From NCBI GenBank assembly GCA_900239685.1, contig OENT01000434.1:1-64000 (forward strand): DNA of 64,000 bases. The letters run 5' to 3'. Of the stretch, positions 24,454-38,015 are shown piece by piece (position 1 is the stretch's first letter; each line of letters starts with the position of its first letter). The position numbers were made by a program, and so were the translations under genes. The DNA comes from Rotaria macrura. Taxonomy: Eukaryota > Rotifera > Eurotatoria > Philodinida > Philodinidae. The notes under the pieces are model-generated. The model was not told the DNA's origin, ran no database searches, and saw nothing but the letters and a program-made list of their open reading frames with translations.

Positions 24454-27400
24454 TCAATCATCAGGGTGATTATCCTTGCCCTCAATATTATTCTTGCAAT
24501 GTTTCAATAGTTTCTTTTGATCACTCGTAATGTACAAACGATCTTTCCAACCCGTAATACCGACCAAAGGTTCCTGATGTTCCAAATGACTTTTCAAACC
24601 ATGTTTATCTTGAGTAAACACGAGTACCGGTACGTGCCTTAAATTACTTTTATTCAAGAGGAATAAAATATCGAATGGATTTTTATTTTCATGTTTGTAA
24701 TAACCACGACAGATTATTTGAAATACTGATGATGCCAATTTAATTTTATTGATATTTCGTCGTAAGTGATCTTCCGCCTTTGAAAATGTTTCACAAAAAT
24801 CAATATGAACTGCTCCGCCACTCATTAATTTGTTGGCAACATCAGTATTCTCATTACTCTGCTGATCAATCCAAAGGATATACGATTTAGATGATTCACT
24901 AGCCAGTGGTACTTTTAAAATGTAAGCAAGGTCTATGTTCGGTATTGCTCCTGCAACTGGATGCTTTATACCACTTATTACCTTTCTTGTGCTTTCTGAC
25001 CGACCGGTCGTCCAAAAATCAATATTCTTGAATGCATCGTCAGATTCATCTAACCATTCATTGAGTGAATCGTTGATTATATCATTCAAAATGTATATTT
25101 GCTGTTGAATAGCAATTTCCAATGGATCACGCATTTCTTTACGGGGGCTACTACGTTCCGAGATTGCTTTTATTGTGTATACATCTGAACAATATGTTGG
25201 ATTCGACATATACTCATAGGGAATATAACAATAACCCTTATCACCCTAAATTAGAATCAAGTCATTGTTTAATATTTGAAATAGTAGAATGCAAGTAAAG
25301 ACAAAGACGTCTTTCGAAAATTGTCAAGCGCTATCGAAATGAGGATTCCAATAAGATTACAAGATATTTACTGACGATATTCTATTATTTCCTTGAAATG
25401 ATAGTTGATATTAGAACGATGAAAGGCGAATCAAATCAACAGATTCAGATAGGAAAAAATATCTAAGTCTACCCTCACCAGCAACTATGTGCTGTCTGTT
25501 AATTGCCATGTTAATGCAGAATGCATGTAAGACACAAACTTTTTCCAACTTCGAACGAATGTATCTAGAGAATTTTCAAAGGGACAGACTACTAATTGTT
25601 AATAACTATATGTAGGCAAAAAAATCCTTGGGATTTGAAAGTTTGGTCCTCAATCGCTTAGTTGTTTGGATTTTATAAGTAAAATACTAGTCGGTAGTAT
25701 ACAAGCGAAAAAGGCCCTGGATGTTCGGTAGTTACGAAAGAAATAATAAATCTTCTGAATCACTTCATGTTAATGAATTTTAATAGACAGTATTTGTTAT
25801 AAGCAGCTGATAGTAAGGGTCGTGCTTTAGAGAACACAAAACCGGATACCTATAAAAATGAGCAAGCTATTGATGTAGCATAAGACAATGCACAGACATG
25901 AATACTCATAATAATTTCTCCAATCTAAAATTTCGTTTTGTATTTAGAAATATTAGTTTCGAACATCACAGTCATGATTTTCAGGCAGTCACTATTCTTT
26001 TTATGCTAACAATGTTTCCAGTATTGTTCATGATAAAATAGCGTTCGGAATATGAGATGATATTCAAAAAAGCCTTTTCAAAACATGTTTGGATAAAAAA
26101 TGCCGATTTTTTTCTGATACCTTCCGTTTTTTTATCGTCATTATTTAATAAAGACATTAGATAGAGTGACGCAGAATATACGAAAACCTACATCAAACTT
26201 TATATGAGTCAGATCGATTGTTTTGTGTGCGAGAACGTGAGTTCTCAACTTGATTCGTGCTAGTTGACCGTGTTGGCTACTCTGGCTGTGTAGCTAAAGA
26301 AAAACTTAGATTCTACTTTGTGCACTCACATATCATAGTGAAGGAAAGAGCAACTAAAAATTTAATTAAAATCAATTTTCTATTTTTCATTCCAACAACT
26401 ACTATCGAAACGGTCAAGGCTGCGAAAAGCTTTGTTATGTCTGCAGGTTGTATTCAATCTCCATATTTTAGTATTGCATTTCGAATGGAATGAGAAAATG
26501 TTTCCAAGTGAATGAATTCCATACTAGACTAGATCTCACGGTTTAATACTATATAATTAGCCGAGTACTAATAAACGCATGATGTCTATAGTACGGATAG
26601 GCCAGTACCCTTCTTTAGATGGCAGGTAATTTCCACAGTCGGATCTAATCGTAGTTCAACATTTGATATCCGAAAGTTATTCTATCTGTTGCTTTCTGAC
26701 AGGATTTCTTCACTATCCTTGGAATTTACATACAATCCCAATTATATTCGACTGTTAGAATGATTTGCATGGGAATATCAATATTGTTCGAACGAAACCA
26801 ATAGCTAACAAGTAACAATATCGATGATTCTATCGTTGCAAGGCGAAGAAAATGCATTGAATATTGTTATTTTTGACAAAGATATTAATGTAGCTCAAAT
26901 GAATCTTCATATGGTCATGTAATATTCAAAAGTATAGTATGATATTGATAAAAATATGCGCCAAGAAAATAAACGATCCACTGTAAGCTTACCCAATTTT
27001 CACCCCATGAATTTCTAACAATGAACTGTTCTGATTCATCAATGTATCCAACTGCTAACATAGCATGTAGAAAATGATTTTCAGCTTTAACTTCATCAGA
27101 TTTTGGCATTGAGACCACCCCACCATTTGTTTCACTTTTGGCAAACGAAGAGAATGTCTGAAGACCAAATATGAACGGATAACCATGAGCTAAACATGTT
27201 TTCATTTCGTATAAGCTAACATTTAATTGTATGCCATCAGTTATACGATAGCTTTTCGCGTCTTCATAGCATTTTGCCGATGGACGCTCATTAATTTTGG
27301 TTATATCATACGGAAATAGTTTTTCATTGCAACAGCCGAACTCCTTTAATCCTTCGATAGCACCCACTATTGAACAACCAGTATCGTCCACAATATTTTT

Positions 27401-27943
27401 GTCTGGTTCATCTTTTATACGACCATTAAAGTAAATGAATAGACGGCTAACATCCAGATCACGTCCACATTTCTTCTTTATTATAAATTCATAAGCAGCT
27501 GAAATGAAAAATATAAAACCAATCAATATGTATATTCATGGAATACGTACCAGCCAATGCGTTTCCAACACTAGAAAAGAAAAAAAATATTAACATCATA
27601 CATTTTGAAGTCCATTCAAATATGCTACATAAAAAAGTCCACTATTAAAACATTGTCATACGAGAAAAAAGATCATAGAAACAAGTTGCGAATACTCTTA
27701 TTGAATAATGTTACTTTTAAAAATTAAAATTTTAGATCTTACTGACCATGCCGACGTGTCCTGTTGATATTCGATTGCAGTCATCATTTTGCTTAAATCA
27801 ACTCGTGGAGGTAACTCTTCTTTTGACAATGTTTTCGAGGCTGAAAATTTCATAGCCGTCGATGGCTTTAGGCTTGGTTTACAATCATTAGTACGATGAC
27901 GACTGGATGTTTCTGGATTGACTAAATAAACTTTTTCAGCCAT
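24454..27943 (-). CDS. Papain-like cysteine peptidase with receiver-like C-terminal domain
   Basis: Four exons: 27943-27747, 27570-27551, 27498-26993 and 25245-24454, in phase, giving 504 aa. The first ~240 aa form a C1A-type peptidase domain. It begins LPPRVDL, has the Gln before the active site (YQQDTSA), catalytic Cys66 in SACVGNALAAAYEF, His217 in HFLHAMLAVGY and Asn235 in RNSWGENWG. The Cys66 codon is split TG/T by an intron, and exon 2 is only 20 bp. There is no signal peptide or obvious long propeptide, so the protein may be cytosolic. The last ~140 aa (from KSYILWIDQQ to the end, with VPVLVFTQDKHG and RLYITSDQKKLL) have the alternating strand/helix pattern of a response-regulator receiver, but no clear phosphoacceptor set. 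The combination suggests a regulated peptidase. The last intron is 1747 bp. Confidence 0.85.
25246..26992 (-). other. 1.75-kb intron of the cysteine peptidase gene
   Basis: Bounded by a GTAAGC donor after RNSWGENW and an AATTTAG acceptor before GDKGYCYIPYEYM; the join recreates the conserved segment after the catalytic Asn. No gene, RNA or clean transposon ends were seen inside. Confidence 0.6.
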
Positions 27944-30900
27944 AATAATTTTTGTACTATCAACAATCTACAATATATTGTTTGAGGTCTTAAAGAAACT
28001 TTTAACAAATTACTAATTCGTTATTATTGACTAAGTAGTTAGTAAAATCTCATCTGAAGCCGTGCTAGAGTATTCAATTTGCCCACGAAAGAAGTCTACA
28101 GTTTTTCTTTGTGCATTCATCCTATAGGTAAAACTGATTCGTAAAAAATGTTGAGAAAACAAATATAGATGTCGAACAATTATCAGAATATAAATATAAA
28201 GTCATACTACTGGAGAAACCTCAGTTTTTTAGTTCTTTCGATGAATTCGTAGAATCTCTCTAGCTCGTTGATGCTTGACTGAATATGGAAGTTACTTTGT
28301 TTATCAGTAGGACTTGAAAGTTCATTAGAATTAGTTTCTGTAATACAAAAGGCTATCTTCATCACTGATAAATTAAAAGTCAGTCGATACAGGTAACATT
28401 ATTTGAAACACATTTAAAAGAATGAGCGATCAACATCAAGATCATTTTCGATACACTAGGTTTCGTTCGAATTAATCCAAAGTAAAAGAAAATCATTTAG
28501 AAGAAGATTATTAATAGTTAAATCTATTTTATTTTATGTTACTTGTTTAGTAATGAAACAGATGTGTCATTCTGACTTCAAAGTCCTTCTTTGAACGATA
28601 TTCTAAAGATCTTACCACGTTGAAGATAGAAGAATTTTTCAAACTATTTAATGAATCCGGCTACGGACTACTGTCGATTGTAGCTAATTCGAAATTTTAG
28701 CAAAATTTTACAAAATCTATACACAGTAATGTTTAGATAGAACCATTTTGACACTATAGGACACTGGAATATTTTTTAATTCCATGGTTTATTTCGATGA
28801 CAAACAATAAAATAAAAATATGCGTTAGTCTGATATTTTCAGACAATAACTATATTCTTCGATAAATGGAAGAGCAGATCAGAAGTGTCTCTTTCACGTT
28901 CTGGATACAATGGAATACTGTGTCGTTTTCTTTTCTCATGTTGCATTCAAAACTGATTACAAAAGAGTCACACGTTAAATATCCACTCCAGTCATGTTTA
29001 AATACTATACACAACAAGAATTAACATACCATCGTTCGATAAACGATGTGAAAGCCCACTATTGACTCTCTCTATTAAAAAACTGATTTTTTCCTGCTTA
29101 AAAAAATCAGATGAATAACATATTACATTGAAAGATCGAATAAGTGATACCTTATATAAAAGAAAAACCCGACGTATATATACATCACGTATTGCAATAT
29201 TCATTTCGATAGATATTTTTAATCATAGCTACCTTGTGTTTTGCAACGACCAGTATCATACCTATTGACGAAACTATGCAAACAGTAGGAGAAATACAGG
29301 TAAGAAAATAAAACAGATAGGAGAAAGAAATCAATGCTTCACATGAATACGTATTTGAATATAGAAAGAAATAAGAACATGTGAGGCAAGTTGTTTGCTA
29401 TATGAAAACGAAAATAAAACAATATGGAGAATAAAAAAAGAAATTAACCAAGCAAAACTTTATTCTCGATTGATAATATTCAAGAAAAACTATTGAATTA
29501 TAGAAAAACAAACATGCAAATCTAATCGTCTGTAGAAAGAGAAACTATGGACAATGAAGTCAATCGTTTTTGAAATTCAGTTCTTGTAGAAAATATTTTA
29601 TAAACACAATAATGACTTATTTATGTGATTGAATACAGTAAAATAAATTGAAAATTTTCTTTTGGTTCAATTACAAATTTCGTTTGCATTACGAACAGTT
29701 GTCGTTGTTCAAAATTTGCTTCTAAATTCTTTAGCATTTCAAGATGTAAAATAGTCTATACATGAATCAATACAGTTTGAAACGTTAAATTAATATTTTG
29801 ACGAAACATTACTTAGATCTAGAATGTATAAATATTGTGTATCGATAATCTACTCCACTTCTTATATGGTTAAATTAATTTTTGTGAAAATACGGTCTAA
29901 AGTGAATATTGTAATATGCCTATTATAAGTTTATTTTTTTTTCTTGAATCACTGAATGTTTTTGACAGATTTAGGAGGAATCTCAAATCGCATACCACTA
30001 ACTTCTATTTCGAATAGATGTTGCTATTTCCTTGTTGAAACACAGTATAAAGTTATACGGTAAGTAATAATGGCCCGATGTGTCGCCACATATGCACTGT
30101 ATACATTTTGTTGTACAACTCTATTGTATGAAATTCATAATGATATTCATATGCTATTCTCATCTGTGAACGGACAGAAGAACAAATTAAATTTTGCGGA
30201 CTCTTAATTTGTCCTTTTACATCTACACTTTCCAATTGCAGTTGTTAATAACGCATATTAAAATACAGAATATATATTTTCAATTAAACCATTACGATAT
30301 TGAATGAGGCTAAATTATTTAAATAAACGCACTATGTCGATATAATACGTATGCGATGTAGTTAATGCATTTTCATGCTAAGCTGCCAATACAGTGGTCG
30401 TTTGATAACTCGTGTCTAAAGTATCCCATATGAACACTATACGGACGTCATCGTATAATACAAGAATCAAGTTTCAATGTAATAATTTACTACATACAGT
30501 CAATGTTTCTATACAGAGAATGATAGTGTACATCACATATGATTCAGTTTCGGATGTAGCGCAACTTAAAATCGATGAAATTCTCGATTGATGACACATC
30601 CATCGTACACAGGATTATACAAAAGTATGTTATGTTCATTGTTCTGAAAATTAATTTCGTGTTAAGGATATGATTCTACTGCTAGAAAAAGAGACGGTTC
30701 ATAACCATGAGACACATCCTCAGACCTAACCACACCCTTGTATCGTGGAATGAACATTCTTTTGGATAGGTGTTGGCCGACATCTCTTGTCGAATAGAAA
30801 TCGACCAACGATCCAAGTTATCCTAATTAGTTCATTGAAACTATTTCAATGAACTAATTGGTTTTTCAAGAAACGAGCCTGCAAGCTTTTAGAATATTTT

Positions 30901-32385
30901 TACCAGTGTCTGTTACATGTATATTGACTATTCTTATATCATATTCTTAATGTTAGCAAGTATTGGGCTTTCTTTGTATTCACATGCTCGTCGGATCATT
31001 TATACAAGGCTAATGTTCACATTAGTGATAAATTCCTTCAAGTCATACTCTTTTCCCTTGTTTTTTTTTAAATAGAAATGATCGATATTTTTAGCATGTA
31101 AATCTGTCATGCAGATCTGCCGTCCGTCTGAAGTTTGGCTCACTGTCTGTTATGGCAAGAGAGATTCCAGTCACATAAAATTCATAGGAATATTTAGATT
31201 CATTTTACAAGAATCAAACATAAAAAAGATTACAATTACAAGTATTCGATCAAGTTTTCATGATGAATAACTTATATTTTTCTGTGTTTCATTCATGCAT
31301 CCTATCATTTATCTGACAATTAGTTCTAACAGAGAAACATTGCAAGGTCTATTTGTATCTGTTACTCATAATCTGTAGAAAAAAACCAAAAAAGAGATAA
31401 ACTAATTGCATAACTTTATAAATTAGTTCATAAGGGTTAATTGGATCGATCTGTTATTTCAATGCGTTTTAACTAAATAATCGTTTGATTATTAATTTTA
31501 AAAAAATTAAAAAAACAATTGAGAAAGAGAACTTTTTAAAAGAATCGGAATTACGAAAATTGAGTGGGTAGGTTTGTGTGTGTAAATTTCTTCTATTAAT
31601 CGTCACCCATAAACTTGTACGGTTCGAAGTCAAACGGAAATCAAAAATCTGTTTTTCTCCATCATGCAACCATTCATTTTTACTGATCATTTTTGAATAT
31701 TTGTAATCAACAGACGATAATTTGAATGTTGTTTATAGTAATTCTCAACTTGAGAACGAAAAATATGATGAAACCATAGATGGAGAATATGAGTGTACTG
31801 AAGTGAAAATCATCAGTATTGATTATAATATGTTGGACAGAAAGATGACAACACAATGGAAACATAAAGTTTGTTCTTCAAAGGATTTTCAAGTGTGTGA
31901 AATAACTAGAATTTTGAATGAGAGGGTTTGGGTTAGTTAGGGTATTCTAAAATTCAACCGTGCACTGTTTTTGGCGAGACTGACTGGCACAATAGGAATG
32001 CCACACTTCCAGTATCATACATCTTTTATCTTGATGACAATGTATTTTGATTGATGTTATATATTTCTGGATGGAGAATGAGACGAGGAGAAAAATATGT
32101 TATTATAGTATCTTCTCTTGTGTTTATGTTCCGTCGATATTATCACGCATAAACACAGTTACCCGTGAATCGCTCAAAATGTGTTGCCTGTTTAAATAGA
32201 TACTTTATTGCATTAAAAAAAGTTAACGTGGCGCTATGCGATAAAAAAATCTGTTGCCACAAATAAAAGATGGATGCTGTTAAACTTGTGCCAGATTCAA
32301 ATAATCAGCAATTGATTGGATAGACTTTGTTTTCTTCTTATTCGCCGGTTCTCCACACGCTTCATCATCAGATTTCTGACATCGT
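27944..32385. other. Long intergenic stretch
   Basis: About 4.4 kb without a supported gene. The only distinct feature is the hairpin at 30825-30859. A plus-strand frame at 31722-31940 is open for 72 codons but lacks neighbours or motifs. Confidence 0.45.
30825..30859. repeat. Perfect 16-bp hairpin
   Basis: The arms AATTAGTTCATTGAAA and TTTCAATGAACTAATT are exact reverse complements around the 3-nt loop CTA. It lies in non-coding sequence. It could be a cruciform, a remnant of a small palindromic insertion, or a transcript hairpin. Confidence 0.9.
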
Positions 32386-34571
32386 TCATTGAGCACTGTC
32401 GGTCGATTCTGTGTCCTTGGTATTGACTGCTTTTCTATGAAATTGAACCATTCTTGATTTCTCATGTTGTTCATTAAATGATTGACTGAAACGTGTGCAA
32501 ATCGAGAGCTGTTCCGTAGATGCTGAATAGGAGTTCGCTCGTTGCATACTCGGGTGAACAATGTGTGAGCGTCGATATCGTTCATGATTGAATAGAGCAT
32601 GCCACTTGGGCGGAAGAAGACGAATAATATTCTCACAGAATGATGCATGTTCTTGTCTAGCAGATATTTGTGTAAAATAGCGTTGATGACGACAAAAGTC
32701 AGCAAACGATGATGGGCTTTCTTCATACATATCCAGAAGACTATTTACTAAATGCAACACTCTCTTTTCACTATCTGGCTTTGTCAGATCACGATCATTA
32801 GGATTAAAAATATCCAGATCTAGGTCTCTGGCAAGTATTTGTAAGTCATTTAAATCGACAAAAGAATACGAATCATTCTCAGAGACCCTTTGGACCGTGC
32901 CCGATAACCATACATTTTGATTGTGAGTAGCTACTGTGCTTAAACTTGATTGTGTAGAGGTAGCCCCGATGTTACGTTCATTGTCTTGAATGATTTTGTT
33001 GTAATCACGTGCAACTTTAACATCATAATGAAAGAAGTCTGTTATATCTTCGTTTTCTTGATGCAATGGAACAACTTCTTTAATACGAAGTATTATTAAT
33101 GCCATACCGATGATGCATATAATATTGATGACAGTCAAGAGTAGGCTGCAACTGCCAAGAATAGCTGCTTCATTGGCCATATTGCACGAATAGAACGGAT
33201 AGTATTCATTGCCAATATATTTGGAGCAGTTAACGATGGGATCGTTCGGTCGAAGGCGATGTTGAAATTGAAAAATTTGTTGATTTGATTCTTCGTCTGT
33301 ACGACCAGAAGCATGAGTCAGTGCTACGCTCGAAAGTGTCTGAGAAAGTACAGCATATGCAAAAAGAAGACCACAGTTAACCGCAGGTGGTAGTAGTGAA
33401 GCTAAAAATAACATGGACTTAAGAATATTTATTTAAGATGATTTTTCAAACCTGATATGGCAACACCAACTAATGAACCTAGAATTGTAGAATTGAAAGG
33501 TATGCAAAGATATCACTATCAATTCGAATATTTTCTTACCCGTGTTTCCGCCAAGAATCGATAGTGCGACACCAGCACCACTAAGCAATGCTATGAGAAC
33601 ACCCACCCACAAACGTTTGAGGTCACCGCGCGATTTCATCTCATACGTTGGAAAACTGAGCGAACTTCCCCAGCTTATTTCAAAATGAGTGGTGCACAGA
33701 CTATACAGACAAAAGTTAAAAACAAAAATGTCGAAGATTATTCATCAACTCACCCAATGACGAAACCCCATAGGATGCATAGAAAAAGGCCGATCAATTC
33801 GTTTCGAACACCGTGTCGCCATAGAGAATGTTCACGAACCGAGAGGCCAAACACAATGGCCATAATTGGATTCATCAATGGACTGACGAGCATACTCGCA
33901 ACGATGGTCACCGATGAATTTTCTAGTAGACCGAATGTGGCAAGCATCGATGCCAGACTTAGAAGAATTAGGAAATCGAATGAAAGTATTGTTGCTTGTC
34001 GAATGCCGGCTACTACTTGATGAACCATCAGTCGAGCTCGAATACTCTTCTTGAAATTCGATGCATCGATGTGCTGATAAATTCTTCGCTTCGTTGCTGG
34101 ACTCTCAATTGGTGTCGATAAGATGCCATTTGGGAGATTAGATTCGATTTTAGCATTCGATGTATCATTAGCTACGATTCTACTCTGTCCACGATGATGG
34201 ATACCCATAAGTAAACTGACGGGAACCACACAGATTTGACTAGTATTCTTTGTTCCAATCTCGAGTGTGTTTAAGTCGCACAAGATTCGATCACTTGCAG
34301 TTCCAAACTCAGCATAAAATGTCACTTGATAACCTCTATTGTTATTGAATGGCATCCATACTGGTTCATTGTCAATCTTGTCAGCCAAATAGGTCTTCAA
34401 GTTAGTACATAAAGAATGTCGTGTAGGCTTCAATATGAAGAAAAAGAGAGTTTATTAAACATACTCGTAAATAATGTGAACGTAGCATTTTACCGTCGGT
34501 TCTTGGCTCGTCTCCTCTAACTGCTGATCATTCGGTAGAGTAATAATAAAAAGTACATAGGCAGTAGCCAT
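32386..34571 (-). CDS. DUF389-family multi-pass membrane protein
   Basis: Exons: 34571-34494, 34427-33754, about 33673-33540, 33478-33452 (27 bp) and 33401-32386. They are in phase and give about 642 aa. The DUF389 core is clear: a membrane segment LSFDFLILLSLASMLATFGLL, then SMLVSPLMNPIMAIVFG, then a second set with WVGVLIALLSGAGVALSILGG, NTGSLVGVAIS and ASLLPPAVNCGLLFAYA. About 230 aa of hydrophilic C-terminal tail follow. DUF389 proteins are widespread in prokaryotes and their function is unknown. The acceptor of the third exon could be 18 bp further in, at 33655. The start is uncertain: the frame stays open upstream of 34571 to an acceptor near 34606, and a short first exon with ATG at 34734 (MAESRYKL) would join in phase. 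Confidence 0.85.
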
Positions 34572-34734
34572 TGATGAGTATTTTGTTAGCAAAAATGAAT
34601 GATCTGAAATCAAATGTCAGTGCAGAGAGAGAGTTGATAAAGTTAAATATTCAATCTACTAGAAACTCTCGTCTATCAAGGTACTCATATTGATGATAGT
34701 AACAGACACTCAGTTTGTATCTTGACTCAGCCAT

Positions 34735-36194
34735 TCATGAAAGATAGCATTAACTACTCTGTGGCAATGGTTATTGCTCAAGAAAACAAATGAGAGAAAG
34801 TGTAATGCATTGACAACAAGTATATATACTATTGTTAGCGACATTTTTGTTTGTCTCCTTTCTGTTCTGTGCCTTCGCTGTTTGAGTCATCACTATATAT
34901 ATATAAATAGATGTATATATGTTTATCTGTTAATTGAAAAGTTAGTCGTGTTAGTAACTCTTGTTCATTGTTTTCATCTCTATTGTATTTGTTTTCTGTT
35001 TCTTTGAAATCGATAAAGCATTATTATTGACCTCGACATTACGACTGTGTATTGCGTAGTTGTAATATGTTTGACAGAAAGAGAACGAATGATAGTAAAA
35101 ATTATTAGTGCATCAAAAGTGTTGTATGAGCTCATCCAACAAAATTCTATTCTACGGTTTCTTTGCAGATTATACTAACGAATGTCCTACATGACAATCA
35201 CAGATAACTCGTTCTAACTTGATATGAAATGTTTTACTCACAGATCACTTCTAGTCTAAAGAATCGATTGACTAGAAGACATTCAGAAGAAGCTCACTCA
35301 GTACTTGCGTATTCTCTGGTTTCTATAGTAAAATTTTCTTTTTCTATCATCTTCTCATGTATGAGTCACATTTAGAAACAGCCTACGGTTTTCTTTACCA
35401 GAACGTCTTTTAATCGAAAAAAAGTGTACATTGATGTCGTAAGAGTGATGGCAGGAGTGTAATTTGAAGACTGGTTTTTTTAAAGAATATACTCTAGTTT
35501 TTACCTATCGAAATAAGTAGAAGGATAATGCATAACTGAATCTCTTATTACACGATTAATGTTCCATGAATATTAGTTATAACAATAGCAGTTGAATCTG
35601 ATTCTAATTGATTGTCACTTTCTCGTGTCATGCAAAATACGGAGCTATTCTACATTCTTTTCTCTGTTCAATTTTAACTCATATTGCTCACAAAGAAAAA
35701 AAAAGTGAATAGTCTTCTTTCTGAAAACACATGTCACGTCGGTAGTGAAACACTTTCTATCAAGTAGCGTAGCGTTCAATGGCATTTCTAACTCTTTTTG
35801 TTCATCTTCCGTTTTCTCGAAGCGTCAGCCATGCTTCGAGTTAATCACTATTTTCCCTTGCTGGAGGTTCTCCTCATCCATAAGAGAAACTTGCCGACGT
35901 CTTGAAAGTATGAGGAATTAATATTTGAACTAGAGTAGTATGCAAAATTATTTCATCATTTTACTTTTTATCTTTGTTCATCTATAAATGTGATCACCGA
36001 ATTTTCTTGCTATTAGAATATAAATGCATATTTTTTCCTTGTATTATCTGACTACTGTTATCACAGAAAGAACTTTGACAAGAGTAGCACGTTCTTCCAT
36101 GTGTATATAATCATAGAGTTCGTTGACGTCTGGGGGAAAGCTGCATCTCGAGATTGATCGGTGCTTGATCATTGTTTCTTCTTGAATTATTTGA
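34735..36194. other. Upstream region of the DUF389 gene
   Basis: No supported gene. The DUF389 promoter is expected in the first few hundred bases. No TATA box or repeat can be assigned. Confidence 0.45.
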
Positions 36195-36500
36195 CATTGT
36201 TTGAGACTTGTTCCATGAGGACGTGGATGTGAGGCTTATCTTTATCAACGATCATAGTCAGTCGCAACCAATCAACGGATTCCTACTTCTAAGTTCTGAC
36301 TATTTCGCGGAGTTCTACGGCTAGAAATTTGTGGATCCAGTGAACGAAGTCATTGATCAAGGTATTCATGAAAAAGACTTTGTAGATCATAACAGAAAGC
36401 TAAAAGTAGATAATTTTCGAAAGCGTAATGCCAGTGAATAATAGAAAGCTAAGGACCATAACGTCAAGGTACATCAGCTCTCATCGTTTACAAATAAAGA
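36195..36500 (+). pseudogene. Possible decayed coding fragment
   Basis: A plus-strand frame from about 36195 to 36500 has only four stops in about 100 codons and a protein-like composition (for example LFHEDVDVRLIFINDHSQ and KKFVDPVNEVIDQG-type stretches if the stop is ignored). The local base composition is less AT-rich than its surroundings. The family is not recognised and it could be chance. Confidence 0.2.
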
Positions 36501-37861
36501 TTACTTGAATTAATTAAATGTATCTAATTTTTTATATTACATTAGCACTTCTTCAGTCGATGAAATCTAATTAAAAAAACGGCAAAATGAAAGTAATCTT
36601 GGCATTTGAGCAGCTATATGTAGTAACAACACTGTAGATTGATTTTTTTTGAACAGTATGATGAATTCAGCCGAATATTTAGAAATTTCGGATATACACG
36701 TTTATCAACATCTTCTATCTTTTCCATTACGTTTAATTTTTGCAAAACATCATTTTCTGCAGCACACTTACTCTATTTGTAGCTCAAGCACAAAATCAAT
36801 TTTAACTTTTATTTTGTTTAATCTTAGAATGAAATATGCATGTAACAACAAGCGTTGCTTCTAAAACGTAATTTGTTCGCATTAGACTTTCCTCTTGAAT
36901 TTAAATTTAAAATAATTTTGATAAAAATGCAACAAAGCAGTTAAGAAAATATTAAACGAAAATCAAAGATCAAAAATTAAGAAAAGCAAGGACTCCCTAG
37001 CTATATGTTTTCCTTCTTTTCATTCATTTTCGTTTCTTAATTATACTAAACATTTAATAAGATTCTATTTCTCATCGTCAATCTAAGACATTCTGAACTT
37101 AAAGAGGAATCCCATTTGATATAGCTATTAACCGTGCAGAGTAAAAGTCACAAAACTCTTTATTTTTACAGAATAAAAAACGCAACAATCGTGTTTCTTT
37201 AAATTTCTCCATTGTCATTATTTATTTTTTGCCTTGAATTAAGTTTCATTTTAGTTTCCACTGGTTTTTGTTGATTCAATAGATTACCTCATTTAGTTTC
37301 GTGAGAATCTACACATAAGAATGAATTCACTTTCTATTTAATCATATTATCTGCTTTTCACCATCAAATGGTTTAGTTGTTACACGGCACTAGATAGAAA
37401 ACGAATATTAAGAAACACAAGAAAAAGAAATTCATGCAACAAGTTTTTTGTATAAGATCACCAATAATATTTAGGACGTCATCAAGTAACGTGTACGTAA
37501 CACGAACAACAGTACTGAAAATATCATATTCATGACTAAACTAATTCAAAGAATTTTTTTATTCAAAGAAAGATCACTTGTACCCAATGCACATATAGAT
37601 AGGATCATGTTGGAGAAATTCTCAGGTGCCAAAAATTGATTTGAATCAATAAATGAATTCTTTCGTTGTAATGATTATTTTTCTTCTTCTTTGCTATCAT
37701 TATTATTTATTTGGGACACACTATTATTATCAATAGAACGATTTGAACTAAAATCAGTTTATTGACTATGCATATAATTAGTCAAAAGAATATTTTTTGG
37801 TTGTGAAGAAAAGAAAAAACAAGTATCGAATATAGACAACAAAAAAATTTTTTTTTCTTAC
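36501..37861. other. Intergenic stretch
   Basis: AT-rich. At 37675-37747 a minus-strand frame behind a TTTTAG acceptor ends in KEEEK and a stop, and could be a terminal exon, but its phase does not match the exon at 37862-38015. Otherwise nothing was seen. Confidence 0.4.
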
Positions 37862-38015
37862 TTTCAGAGCTTGATGAATTATATTTCGAACATGTAATCT
37901 TTCAAGTACTGCAATAAGTTCAAAGGGATAGAATCGTACAACTAATTCTTCAATAAGATCGGTATCATTGATATATTGAAGAAAATTACCATTCGAAAAT
38001 ATGCCAGACGGATAT
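37862..38015 (-). CDS. Orphan coding exon of an unidentified gene
   Basis: Bounded by a TTTACTTAG acceptor and a GTAAG donor on the minus strand, with 51 uninterrupted codons plus one base. The translation looks like a folded protein (YPSGIFSNGNFLQYINDTD, then LIEELVVRFYPFELIAVLE). No start codon, and no upstream exon was found before the hAT element at 39.2 kb. Using the acceptor at 37747 would end the protein after FKSFY. It may be the last intact piece of a decayed gene or part of a gene whose other exons I missed. The family is not recognised. Confidence 0.4.

Noticed and set aside
32280..32726. Separate 148-codon minus-strand gene overlapping the DUF389 tail
   Set aside because: The DUF389 exon reads through the same DNA in another frame with continuous phase from upstream exons; the overlapping frame has no motif.
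33685..34020. Plus-strand 111-codon frame
   Set aside because: Antisense shadow of the DUF389 membrane-domain exon.
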